Assembly (NCBI RefSeq): GCF_030056655.1 | Contig: NZ_JASHIE010000017.1 | Coordinates: 106,280 to 170,279 of the forward strand | DNA length: 64,000 bases | Direction of reading: 5' to 3' | Source: Flectobacillus rivi | GTDB lineage: Bacteria > Bacteroidota > Bacteroidia > Cytophagales > Spirosomataceae | In this document: positions 52,410 to 60,020 of the stretch, one piece after another | Layout: every line of letters starts with the position of its first letter | Position numbering within the stretch: position 1 is the first letter of the stretch | Position numbers and translations under genes: made by a program | Notes under the pieces: model-generated | The model's input: the letters and a program-made list of their open reading frames with translations, nothing else | What the model was told of the DNA's origin: nothing | Databases searched by the model: none

Positions 52410-54833
52410 ATGAAAATTTCACTTAATTGGCTTAAACAGTTCATCGAAATTAATGAATCTCCCGAAGAGCTAGACCAAATGTTGACAGGTACTGGTTTGG
52501 AGGTAGAGGGCATCGAGCGTCACGATTCTATCCCAGGTGGGTTACAAGGCTTTGTTGTTGGCGAAGTACTTACTTGCGAACGATTTATGGTGAAAGAAAA
52601 GCAATTGAGCCTTACTACAGTAGATGTTGGACAAGAAACTCCCTCACAAATCGTTTGTGGAGCAGCCAATGTTGACGCTGGTCAAAAAGTGATTGTAGCA
52701 ACAGTTGGAACAACGCTTTATGACAAAGAAGGAAAACCTGTGTTTGCTATTTCTAGTAAAAAAACTTACGGACATTTGTCTGAAGGGATGATTTGTGCAG
52801 AAGACGAAATTGGTATCGGATCTTCGCATGATGGTATTTTGGTATTGGATACAGATTTGCCAAATGGTACACCTGCCACCAAATACTTCAACCTTGAGGC
52901 AGATTATATGATTGAAATCGGTTTGACACCAAACCGTGCCGATGCTGCATCTCACTGGGGTGTAGCTCGTGATATTAAAGCTGCTACGGGTCGTGAGATT
53001 ACCTTGCCATCAGTGGAGGCTTTCAAAGTAGACAATACAAATTTCCCAATCGAGCTTGTTGTGGAAGATGCACAGGCTTGTCCACGTTTCTGTGGTGTAA
53101 CTATCGATGGCGTTTCGGTAAAACCTTCACCAGAATGGTTACAAAATGCGTTGATTACCATCGGTTTGCGTCCTATCAATAACATCGTTGATATTACCAA
53201 TTTCATTTGTCATGGTTTGGGACAACCCATGCACGCTTATGATTGGAGTGCTATCAAAGGTCAAAAAGTATTGGTAAAAACTTTACCAGCAGGGACTAAG
53301 TTTACCACACTTGATGAAGTTGAGCGTACTTTAGGCGAAACAGATTTGATGGTTTGTAATGCTGAAGAACCAATGGGTATTGCGGGTGTGTTTGGTGGTG
53401 CTACTTCGGGTATCAAAGACGAAACAACTCGTGTATATTTGGAGGTAGCGTATTTTGATCCTGCTTCTGTTCGTAAAACAGCACAACGTCATGGATTAAA
53501 AACGGATGCTTCTTTCCGTTTTGAGCGTGGTACTGATCCAAATGCTAAACTATATGCTTTAAAATATGCAGCCTTGTTGATTCAAGAATTAGCAGGCGGT
53601 GTGATTGCTTCCGAAGTTTCAGATTTTTATCCAACTCCAATTCAAGATTTTGTAGTACCTGTAACGTACAGAAATATTGATAGATTGATTGGTAAACAAT
53701 TAGAAAAAGAGCTTATCAAGTCTATTTTGGTATCGTTAGATATTCAAATCACCGAAGAAACTGAAGCTGGTTTTACAGCGATTGTTCCTCCATACCGTGT
53801 TGATGTTACGCGTGAAGCAGATATTATTGAAGAGATTTTACGTGTGTACGGTTTCAACAATATTGAACTTTCAGAAAATTTAGGAACAGACTATCTTTCC
53901 GATTTCCCTGCAAAAGACCGTGATAAATTACAATGGAAAATTGCTACAGGATTAGCTGGGAGTGGATTCTCTGAAATCATTACCAACTCTTTGACAAAGC
54001 CTTCTTATGCTGCTTTGATTCAAAGTGATTTACAAGGTGAGAATGTTGAAATTCTAAACAAGTTATCAGAAGATTTGGCGGTTATGCGTCAATCAATGGT
54101 TTTCTCAGGTTTGGAAGTATTGGCTCACAATATCAACCGTCGCCAGAAGGATTTGAAATTGTTTGATTTCGGGAAAACTTATCATAAAGTAAACGACAAA
54201 TACGTAGAAAAACGCCATTTAGCGATTTACATAACAGGTAATATTTCGGCAGAGACTTGGCAGGCAAAATCTGAAAAGATTTCTTTCCACACTTTGGCGA
54301 ATGTAGTTACTAAATTGTTGAAAAGTCTAGGTTTTAAAGATTTCCAAACAAGACCAATCGAAGGTTCTGCTACTTTTGAATATGGCTTGAACTATGTTAT
54401 CAACAAAAAAGAATGTGTTAGTCTTGGTTTGGTAAAAGCAAAATTGGCGAAGGCAGCCGACGTAAAACAAGCGGTATTCTATGCTGATTTGGATTGGGAC
54501 TATTTGTTCAAACAATACAAAGAAAACGTGGTATTTACTGAATTGTCTAAATTCCCTGAAGTTCGTCGTGACCTTTCGCTAGTATTAGATAAAGAAGTTA
54601 CGTTTGACCAAATCCAGAAATTGGCAAAACAGTATGAGAAGAACTTGTTGCGCCAAATCAACGTATTCGATGTATATCAAGGCGAAAACTTGGGCGAGGG
54701 TAAAAAGTCTTACTCGGTAAGCTTTATCTTACAAGACAATGAACAAACATTGACAGATAAAGTAATTGACAAAACAATGGAGCGTTTAATGGCTGGATTC
54801 GAGAAAGAAATCGGAGCAGTAATTAGAAAATAA
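52410..54833 (+). CDS. pheT: Phenylalanine-tRNA ligase beta subunit
   Basis: An 807-residue protein with the full PheT domain order: N-terminal B1 (MKISLNWLKQFIEI), tRNA-binding OB fold (about 40-150; GEVLTCERF, IVCGAANVDAGQKV), B3/B4 editing domain (about 210-390; PRFCGVTIDGV, NNIVDITNFICHGLGQPMHAYD), B5 (about 400-475; YRVDVTREADIIEEILRVYGFNNI), catalytic-like core and ferredoxin-fold anticodon-binding domain at the C-terminus (about 715-807; FPEVRRDLSLVLDKEVTFDQI). It pairs with PheS to charge tRNA-Phe. pheS is not adjacent, which is common in Bacteroidota. Length is standard. Confidence 0.97.
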   Translation: MKISLNWLKQFIEINESPEELDQMLTGTGLEVEGIERHDSIPGGLQGFVVGEVLTCERFMVKEKQLSLTTVDVGQETPSQIVCGAANVDAGQKVIVATVGTTLYDKEGKPVFAISSKKTYGHLSEGMICAEDEIGIGSSHDGILVLDTDLPNGTPATKYFNLEADYMIEIGLTPNRADAASHWGVARDIKAATGREITLPSVEAFKVDNTNFPIELVVEDAQACPRFCGVTIDGVSVKPSPEWLQNALITIGLRPINNIVDITNFICHGLGQPMHAYDWSAIKGQKVLVKTLPAGTKFTTLDEVERTLGETDLMVCNAEEPMGIAGVFGGATSGIKDETTRVYLEVAYFDPASVRKTAQRHGLKTDASFRFERGTDPNAKLYALKYAALLIQELAGGVIASEVSDFYPTPIQDFVVPVTYRNIDRLIGKQLEKELIKSILVSLDIQITEETEAGFTAIVPPYRVDVTREADIIEEILRVYGFNNIELSENLGTDYLSDFPAKDRDKLQWKIATGLAGSGFSEIITNSLTKPSYAALIQSDLQGENVEILNKLSEDLAVMRQSMVFSGLEVLAHNINRRQKDLKLFDFGKTYHKVNDKYVEKRHLAIYITGNISAETWQAKSEKISFHTLANVVTKLLKSLGFKDFQTRPIEGSATFEYGLNYVINKKECVSLGLVKAKLAKAADVKQAVFYADLDWDYLFKQYKENVVFTELSKFPEVRRDLSLVLDKEVTFDQIQKLAKQYEKNLLRQINVFDVYQGENLGEGKKSYSVSFILQDNEQTLTDKVIDKTMERLMAGFEKEIGAVIRK

Positions 54834-54835
54834 AT

Positions 54836-54934
54836 TAGCTGTAGGCTTATGGCAATAGACATTCAGCAAAAATACTTCTTATGCATTAATAGAAGGTTTC
54901 CTGCTTAATGCCTACGGCTTATAACCTAAAGCTA
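54836..54934. repeat. Dispersed hairpin element B, copy 2
   Basis: Left arm TAGCTGTAGGCTTATGGCAA (from 54836) and right arm GCTTAATGCCTACGGCTTAT (54903 onward) are imperfect inverted copies; the centre has ACTTCTTATGCATTAATAG. It begins directly after the pheT stop codon and ends just before the terminator at 54943. Confidence 0.65.
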
Positions 54935-54942
54935 GATAAAAT

Positions 54943-54978
54943 AAAAAAGCTGAGAAGACGAATCTTCTCAGCTTTTTT
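54943..54978. terminator. pheT terminator
   Basis: A perfect 16-bp stem AAAAAAGCTGAGAAGA (54943-54958) with its complement at 54963-54978, loop CGAA, with A-run and T-run flanks. It is likely bidirectional, serving the small minus-strand gene ending at 55064 as well. Confidence 0.9.
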
Positions 54979-55063
54979 TGTAGTTCATTTTATCAGCACA
55001 TAAAATCATTTAATAGTGTTTCTGATAACAGATATACTAATAACTTTTACTGCTGAACTTGAA

Positions 55064-55330
55064 CTATTGTAAGGCAGTACTTTTTTGGATAAGCTCATCT
55101 ATCTCCAATAAAAGCTTTTTACCAAATCCCGACCATGAGTTCATGGTACCGTTCTGGAAAAGTTCAACCAACTGATCAAAACTCACAACATTGTGGTCTT
55201 GGAGGAAGCGCTTTAGGTTTTTACTGGCGCTAAGCGTTTCTAAAAAATTTCCTGCGTTTAGTTTCTGCTCCTCGTACTCTTTAATAATCCTGAGTGCATT
55301 TAGATATTCAGAATGAGAAATTGTAGGCAT
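55064..55330 (-). CDS. Small helical protein of unknown function
   Basis: An 88-residue protein, probably all helical and cytoplasmic, with no signal peptide. Segments are SEYLNALRIIKEYEEQKLNAGNFLETL, NLKRFLQDHNVVSFDQLVELFQN and the glycine-containing SWSGFGKKLLLEIDELIQK, the last with a faint helix-hairpin-helix look. It is not assigned to any family I recognise. Its composition and its position, bounded by a bidirectional terminator and a 98-bp gap before the phosphatase gene, argue for a real gene. Confidence 0.6.
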   Translation of the reverse strand: MPTISHSEYLNALRIIKEYEEQKLNAGNFLETLSASKNLKRFLQDHNVVSFDQLVELFQNGTMNSWSGFGKKLLLEIDELIQKSTALQ

Positions 55331-55428
55331 TGCTGTTAATCAATAGTTTTTGTGTTACACCTAAAAAGTTGTACCGTGTGCTAGTTCTAGATTCCAATGT
55401 GCTAATATACGACATTTTATGGCACAAC

Positions 55429-56370
55429 TTATGGAACAATTAGTTTATCTTTCGAATATAGCACTTTTCCGGTACTATCCACAAAGCTTGTGGTAATCAA
55501 ATTATCCTTGATTTTGACTGAGGTAAAAGCTGGAGTATTAGTGCCAAAAAGCAAATAAGGATGTTCTTTTCGGACAATATCATTAGCATACGCAGCTCCG
55601 CCACTCACCAATAGTTCAGTATCTAGGTCTGGAGCCTTTAGATATTGGCTATTATGGCTATGGCTCGAAATATATAACTGTACTTTGTATTTATTCAATA
55701 GGGGTTTGATAATACTAATGATTTCTGCTTGGTCACCTCTACCTGTTCCTGCCGAATACATAGGATGGTGTCCTACCACAATCTTGATTTTCTCCTTACT
55801 CACACTCAAGGTACTATCTAACCATTTTAATTGCTTTTGAGTATCCTGCGACAAAATATCCGAGTGCATAAAAGCATTCGTTCTGTGTTCGTTGATGAGT
55901 GGCGTAGTATCAATAATCACAAATCGAACATTGTTGTTATTGGCCATTTCACGTACAAAAGAATAATATCTATTAGGCAAAATCCATCGCTTATTGATTT
56001 TAGCGTAATCCAATTGTGCTGTAGGATTACCCATATAATCATGATTACCAAGGGTGATATACCAGTTTTTCAAAATATTAGAACCGCTATATACCTGCTC
56101 AAAGGATTGTTTCCAGTGCGCATCGTTGACATCGGCTACACCATTTTCATAAAAATTATCACCTGTCGAGAAAATAAAGTCGATGGGTGTTAACTTAGCC
56201 GATTTATCCATTTGTTTAGCAATAGAAGTCTGAGCATATTGTCCCATCCTTCCCCAGTCACCTACGATATAAAATGAGGTCTCTTTGGGTAAATCCACGG
56301 TTACTTCTTGTTTACAGCTCCAGTAAATTCCAATAGCAAGAATAAAGAATAATAAGGTAAATTTTCTCAT
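55429..56370 (-). CDS. Purple-acid-phosphatase-like metallophosphoesterase lipoprotein
   Basis: About 313 residues. I chose the ATG at 56370 rather than 56391 because it directly starts a lipoprotein signal (MRKFTLLFFILAIGIYWSC, lipobox Cys19). Metallophosphoesterase motifs follow in order: FYIVGDWGRMGQ (GDxG), STGDNFYENG (GDxxY), TLGNHDYMGNP (GNHD), VVGHHPMYSAG (GHH) and ISSHSHNSQYL (HxH-type). The layout matches tartrate-resistant acid phosphatase (ACP5-like). It should release phosphate from organic esters outside the inner membrane. Confidence 0.9.
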   Translation of the reverse strand: MRKFTLLFFILAIGIYWSCKQEVTVDLPKETSFYIVGDWGRMGQYAQTSIAKQMDKSAKLTPIDFIFSTGDNFYENGVADVNDAHWKQSFEQVYSGSNILKNWYITLGNHDYMGNPTAQLDYAKINKRWILPNRYYSFVREMANNNNVRFVIIDTTPLINEHRTNAFMHSDILSQDTQKQLKWLDSTLSVSKEKIKIVVGHHPMYSAGTGRGDQAEIISIIKPLLNKYKVQLYISSHSHNSQYLKAPDLDTELLVSGGAAYANDIVRKEHPYLLFGTNTPAFTSVKIKDNLITTSFVDSTGKVLYSKDKLIVP

Positions 56371-56477
56371 GTTGAATTTTCTTATTGGCAAATTTTATTT
56401 GAATGTAAAATTCGTTGCATTTTACAAAAAAAAGAAACGTAGATGCTTGAAAAACAATAAAAACTATTCAACGGAAA

Positions 56478-56932
56478 GGGAACAGGCACAAAGGCACAGA
56501 GGGGCAAAGAGGTTTTCAGTAGAGGCGCAATGCTTGTGTCTGGAGGGAACAGGCACAAAGGCACAGAGGGGCAAAGAGGTTTTCAGTAGAGGCGCAATGC
56601 TTGTGTCTGGAGGGAACAGGCACAAAGGCACAGAGGCACAAAGGGATTTTCGGTAGAGACGCAATGCTTGCGTCTGTGTAAGGAAACAGGCACAAAGGCA
56701 CAGAGGGGCAAAGAGATTTTCAGTAGAGACGCAATGCTTGCGTCTGGAGGGAACAGGCAAAGAGGCACAAAGGGATTTTCGGTAGAGACGCAATGCTTGC
56801 GTCTGGAGGGAACAGGCAAAGAGGCACAAAGAGATTTTCGGTAGAGGCGAAATGTTTGCGTCTGTGTGAGGGAACAGGCACAGAGGGGCAAAGGGATTTT
56901 CGGTAAAGGCGCAATATTTGCGTCTAGTGGTA
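56478..56932. repeat. Tandem repeat array, about 59-70-bp units
   Basis: Seven units begin with GGGAACAGGCA or a close variant at 56478, 56545, 56612, 56682, 56749, 56808 and 56870. Each contains an AGGCACAAAGG- or AGAGGCACAAAG-like block, GATTTTCGGTAGAGACGCAA or a variant, and TGCTTGCGTCTG. The GTAGAGACGCAATGC-TTGCGTCT part is the same dyad as in element A. A short inverse piece (CTCTGTGCCTCTTTGCC) closes the array at about 56950. ORFs here are translations of the repeat only. Confidence 0.92.
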
Positions 56933-56994
56933 GAGAGATTTTCTCACACTCTGTGCCTCTTTGCCTTTGCCCCTGTACCCTCTGCCCCTAAAAA

Positions 56995-57810
56995 TCAATA
57001 AAACATCTCCATAGGGTCATCGACTACTCTTAATTGTTCATCAAAACCATCAATCAATCGCATATCCTCAGAAGAAATAGCAAAATCAAAAATATCAATA
57101 TTTTCCTTCAACCGTTTGAGATTGGATGATTTCGGAATAGTAGAAACTCCATGTTGGAGTGCCCAACGTAAAATGATTTGGGCGGGACTTTTTCCATATT
57201 TTTCTGCCAAAGCAACAAGTCTTGGGTCAGTCATCTTTTGCCCACGAACTAATGGCGTATAGGCTTGCAACTGAATACCTTTTACTTGACATTCTGTTAA
57301 TAAATCTTCCAGAAATAAATAGGGACTAAATTCCACTTGATTGACCGCAGGGACTATATTTGCGTATTCAGAAAGCTCCTCTAAGAAAGGGGAAAGATAA
57401 TTTGCTACCCCAACTGAGCGAACCATTCCTTCTTGATATAGATGCTCAAGAGCCAACCAAGTTTCCTTTCTAGTTGCCTTAACAGGCCAATGCACTAAAT
57501 ACAAATCTATATAATCAATCGATAGTTTTTTGAGACTTTGCTCAAAGGCTCTCAAAGTAGAATCATAGCCTTGGTCTTGGTTATGAACCTTGGTCGTAAC
57601 AAACAACTCACCTCGAGCGATGTTACTGTTTCGAATGGCATTCCCAATTTCGACCTCATTTTCATACATCGAAGCCGTATCTATTAATCGATAACCTGTT
57701 TCTATTGCCCACTCTACGGCTTGTTCAGCTTCTTGGTTGTACATATCATACACGCCAAGCCCCAACAAAGGCATAGTTTGTCCTGTATTTAAAGTTGTAT
57801 ATAACTGCAT
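56995..57810 (-). CDS. Aldo/keto reductase
   Basis: A 271-residue cytoplasmic TIM-barrel reductase. The catalytic tetrad is all present: Asp44 and Tyr49 in RLIDTASMYENE, Lys74 in VTTKVHNQD and His107 in LYLVHWP. The NADPH-binding C-terminal segment reads GVSTIPKSSNLKRLKENIDIFDF. It is an AKR5-like class member (2,5-diketo-gluconate reductase type) that reduces small aldehydes or ketones; the substrate is unknown. Same strand as the phosphatase gene downstream, but the 600-bp repeat array between them makes one transcript unlikely. Confidence 0.93.
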   Translation of the reverse strand: MQLYTTLNTGQTMPLLGLGVYDMYNQEAEQAVEWAIETGYRLIDTASMYENEVEIGNAIRNSNIARGELFVTTKVHNQDQGYDSTLRAFEQSLKKLSIDYIDLYLVHWPVKATRKETWLALEHLYQEGMVRSVGVANYLSPFLEELSEYANIVPAVNQVEFSPYLFLEDLLTECQVKGIQLQAYTPLVRGQKMTDPRLVALAEKYGKSPAQIILRWALQHGVSTIPKSSNLKRLKENIDIFDFAISSEDMRLIDGFDEQLRVVDDPMEMFY

Positions 57811-57908
57811 GGTTGTATGTTAATTATGATTTAGAGAATGAGTGATTTTATCAAGTATTCAGTCGATAGATTATTCAAAAATCACTCAATCAGAATTCAT
57901 TCAATTAT

Positions 57909-58889
57909 TCAATAACTGTCAAGTCCAAGTAATTTTTTCCCTAAATCTGATAATACTGCTGTTTCGTAGCGGTCTCTTTCAAAGTTTCTTGGGTCGCCTG
58001 GGAATGCATATCCTTCAGGAGCGATACGGTTTTTCCATGAGTTGATTCTCCAATTTTTCAAAGCCTCGTTATCTTCCTCGGCTGGCATCATCGAAATATA
58101 TTGGGCAATACGTACTTTGTCCTCACTTTTATTTGGACGAATACCATGTGGCTGTGTACTATTGAAAATAAGCAAATCGCCAGCTTCTAGTTTTACTTTT
58201 ACAAAATGCTCTTCAAGTCCAGTGGTATCTGGCTTAAATCTATCTCTATCTTCTGGTTGAGTCAATTTCCAAGTATCATAAGTACGATAAAGCTCTGGAA
58301 TACACTGAAAACCGCCCATATTTTCGTCTGTTTGGTCTGCTAATGCCAAGACTCCTTGTACATTTTGAGGGCGAGTTTCAGGGTCATAATCCCAGTGTAT
58401 AAAGCCTTTGAAAATATGATTAGGGCGCATCGGAAAGTTGAGATTGGCTCTATCAATCGTTACCCACAATTTTTCGGTACCCCAAACGTCCACAAAGGCG
58501 TCATACACGCGTTGCGCCTGACGATTTTCCCATAACAACTGATGGTTATAAACCTCGACCATGCCACTACCTACTAATTCTTTCATTTGCATTTCAGCTC
58601 TTGGTGCCGAATACCACGTGTCAGAATTATTAGGGTCTTTCTCCTCAAACTCCCAAAGAAACGCTGCGGTTTTAGCTGCTTGCTCACGTGAGATAGCATT
58701 TTTGATGACTACATATCCATTGTGAATCCAAAATTGCCAATCTTCTTCGCTCAATACACGTAAGGGTTTGCCATTGCTACGATCGTTCAAACCGATTTTG
58801 CTACTTGTCGCAGTAGAAGGATTGCCTGGAATATCTTTATGATTTTGATTGGCCATCATCGTCGGAGCCATTGTTGGAGTCATTTGCAT
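57909..58889 (-). CDS. Phytanoyl-CoA dioxygenase (PhyH)-family protein
   Basis: A 326-residue non-haem Fe(II)/2-oxoglutarate enzyme. The first 30 residues are low-complexity (MQMTPTMAPTMMANQ) and three other ATG codons within the first 15 could serve as start. The core has DWQFWIHNGYVVIKNAIS, GFIHWDYDPETRP (ligand His and Asp in HWD), LADQTDENMGGFQCIP and LLIFNSTQPHGIRPNKSEDKVRIAQYI (distal His and Arg). The substrate is unknown; family members hydroxylate lipids or small metabolites. It is divergent from an AraC-type regulator with cupin domain, which likely controls it. Confidence 0.87.
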   Translation of the reverse strand: MQMTPTMAPTMMANQNHKDIPGNPSTATSSKIGLNDRSNGKPLRVLSEEDWQFWIHNGYVVIKNAISREQAAKTAAFLWEFEEKDPNNSDTWYSAPRAEMQMKELVGSGMVEVYNHQLLWENRQAQRVYDAFVDVWGTEKLWVTIDRANLNFPMRPNHIFKGFIHWDYDPETRPQNVQGVLALADQTDENMGGFQCIPELYRTYDTWKLTQPEDRDRFKPDTTGLEEHFVKVKLEAGDLLIFNSTQPHGIRPNKSEDKVRIAQYISMMPAEEDNEALKNWRINSWKNRIAPEGYAFPGDPRNFERDRYETAVLSDLGKKLLGLDSY

Positions 58890-58931
58890 GGTCTTGTTAG
58901 TTTAGTAATATCTGTTATTGAAATTGTTATA

Positions 58932-58953
58932 CAAATTTAACCTATTGCAATAG
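58932..58953 (-). promoter_or_regulatory. PhyH promoter box with overlapping palindrome
   Basis: CAAATTTA at 58932-58939 reads TAAATTTG on the minus strand, a perfect -7 box about 43 bp before the phyH ATG at 58889. The perfect 12-bp palindrome CTATTGCAATAG at 58942-58953 lies just upstream of it, where a regulator would contact polymerase. Confidence 0.55.
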
Positions 58954-59133
58954 TCAAAATCTTGGCTAATAATTGCCATTTTTTGAACAATTTTGATTTT
59001 TTCATAAATAATGATTTGTAATTGGATAAATAAAGTTCAAAATTTGACAAATTCGTAGCAAGCTCACAAGCTAGTTGAGTGTGCTTAAACGGTATTTTGA
59101 AGATTTTGTCTTAAAACCCATTAGGAGTGAACT

Positions 59134-59979
59134 ATGAAACTCATTCTAGAAGAATTTTCGCCAGACTCTAATAGCTCATTTCGGATTATGCAAAATCCAA
59201 GATTGAGTCAGATTTTTTATTGGCATTTTCACCCCGAAATCGAGCTGGTCTATATCGAGGGCACGGATGGAACTCGGCATGTGGGCGAACATATATCACG
59301 TTATCGTTACAATGATTTGGTGTTGATTGGCTCCAATATTCCGCATCTCAATTTTGATTATATGGTCAAGACGGAGGATTATGAGAAAGTAGTTTTGCAA
59401 TTGAGTCCATCATTTTTGGGAAATGGACTTAGCCAAACGCCCGAACTCAAAGGAATAGCTGAGCTGTTTGAGCGTTCGCAATATGGTATCGCTTTCGGCG
59501 AAAATGTGAAGGTAGCATTGGCCGAAAGAATGAAAAATATTCGTACAATTCCACCCTTTGAGCAGTTTTTGGAAGTACTTAGTATTTTTCAGTTACTCGC
59601 CAATACGACTGAATACGAACTTTTACATGAGAAGCCTGTCGAAAATCAGTACAACAAAAAAGACCAAGAACGTATCAAACGCCTGTATCAGTTTATTGAT
59701 GAAAACTATCAGCGCAAAATAGAACTGGGCGAAGTCGCCGAGATGACCAATCTTTCAGAAGCGGCTTTTTGCCGTTATTTTAAGAGAATGACACGATTGA
59801 CTTTTATCGAATTTTTAAATCATTATCGGGTCAATCAAGCCAAAAATTTATTGCTTTTAGATAAAAATGTGACAGAAACCTGCTTCGATTGCGGTTTTGA
59901 AAGTATGTCTTATTTTAACAGAACTTTCAAAAAGCTGACTGGAGTCAACCCTTTGGCATTTAAAAAGCATTATTTTTGA
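59134..59979 (+). CDS. AraC-family transcriptional regulator with cupin sensor
   Basis: A 281-residue protein. The N-terminal AraC-type cupin (about 20-140) contains YWHFHPEIELVYIEGTDGTRHVG and YNDLVLIGSNIPHLNFDY. The C-terminal pair of helix-turn-helices (about 180-281) has IELGEVAEMTNLSEAAFCRYFKRMT and VTETCFDCGFESMSYFNRTFKKLTGVNPLAFKKH. It is transcribed away from phyH across 244 bp and is likely a sugar- or substrate-responsive activator of it. A Shine-Dalgarno-like AGGAG at 59123-59127 precedes the ATG, uncommon in this window. Confidence 0.93.
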   Translation: MKLILEEFSPDSNSSFRIMQNPRLSQIFYWHFHPEIELVYIEGTDGTRHVGEHISRYRYNDLVLIGSNIPHLNFDYMVKTEDYEKVVLQLSPSFLGNGLSQTPELKGIAELFERSQYGIAFGENVKVALAERMKNIRTIPPFEQFLEVLSIFQLLANTTEYELLHEKPVENQYNKKDQERIKRLYQFIDENYQRKIELGEVAEMTNLSEAAFCRYFKRMTRLTFIEFLNHYRVNQAKNLLLLDKNVTETCFDCGFESMSYFNRTFKKLTGVNPLAFKKHYF

Positions 59980-60020
59980 AACTTTAGTAATGAAAAAGCA
60001 TGGTTAACCAATAAAATATA

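Noticed and set aside
55831..56193. 120-residue plus-strand frame inside the phosphatase gene
   Set aside because: Antisense to the metallophosphoesterase core, no family resemblance.
56382..56914. Several overlapping minus-strand frames (proteins rich in CLCAFVPVPSRHKHC)
   Set aside because: They are translations of the tandem repeat array; the repeating peptide simply mirrors the DNA repeat and has no start context.
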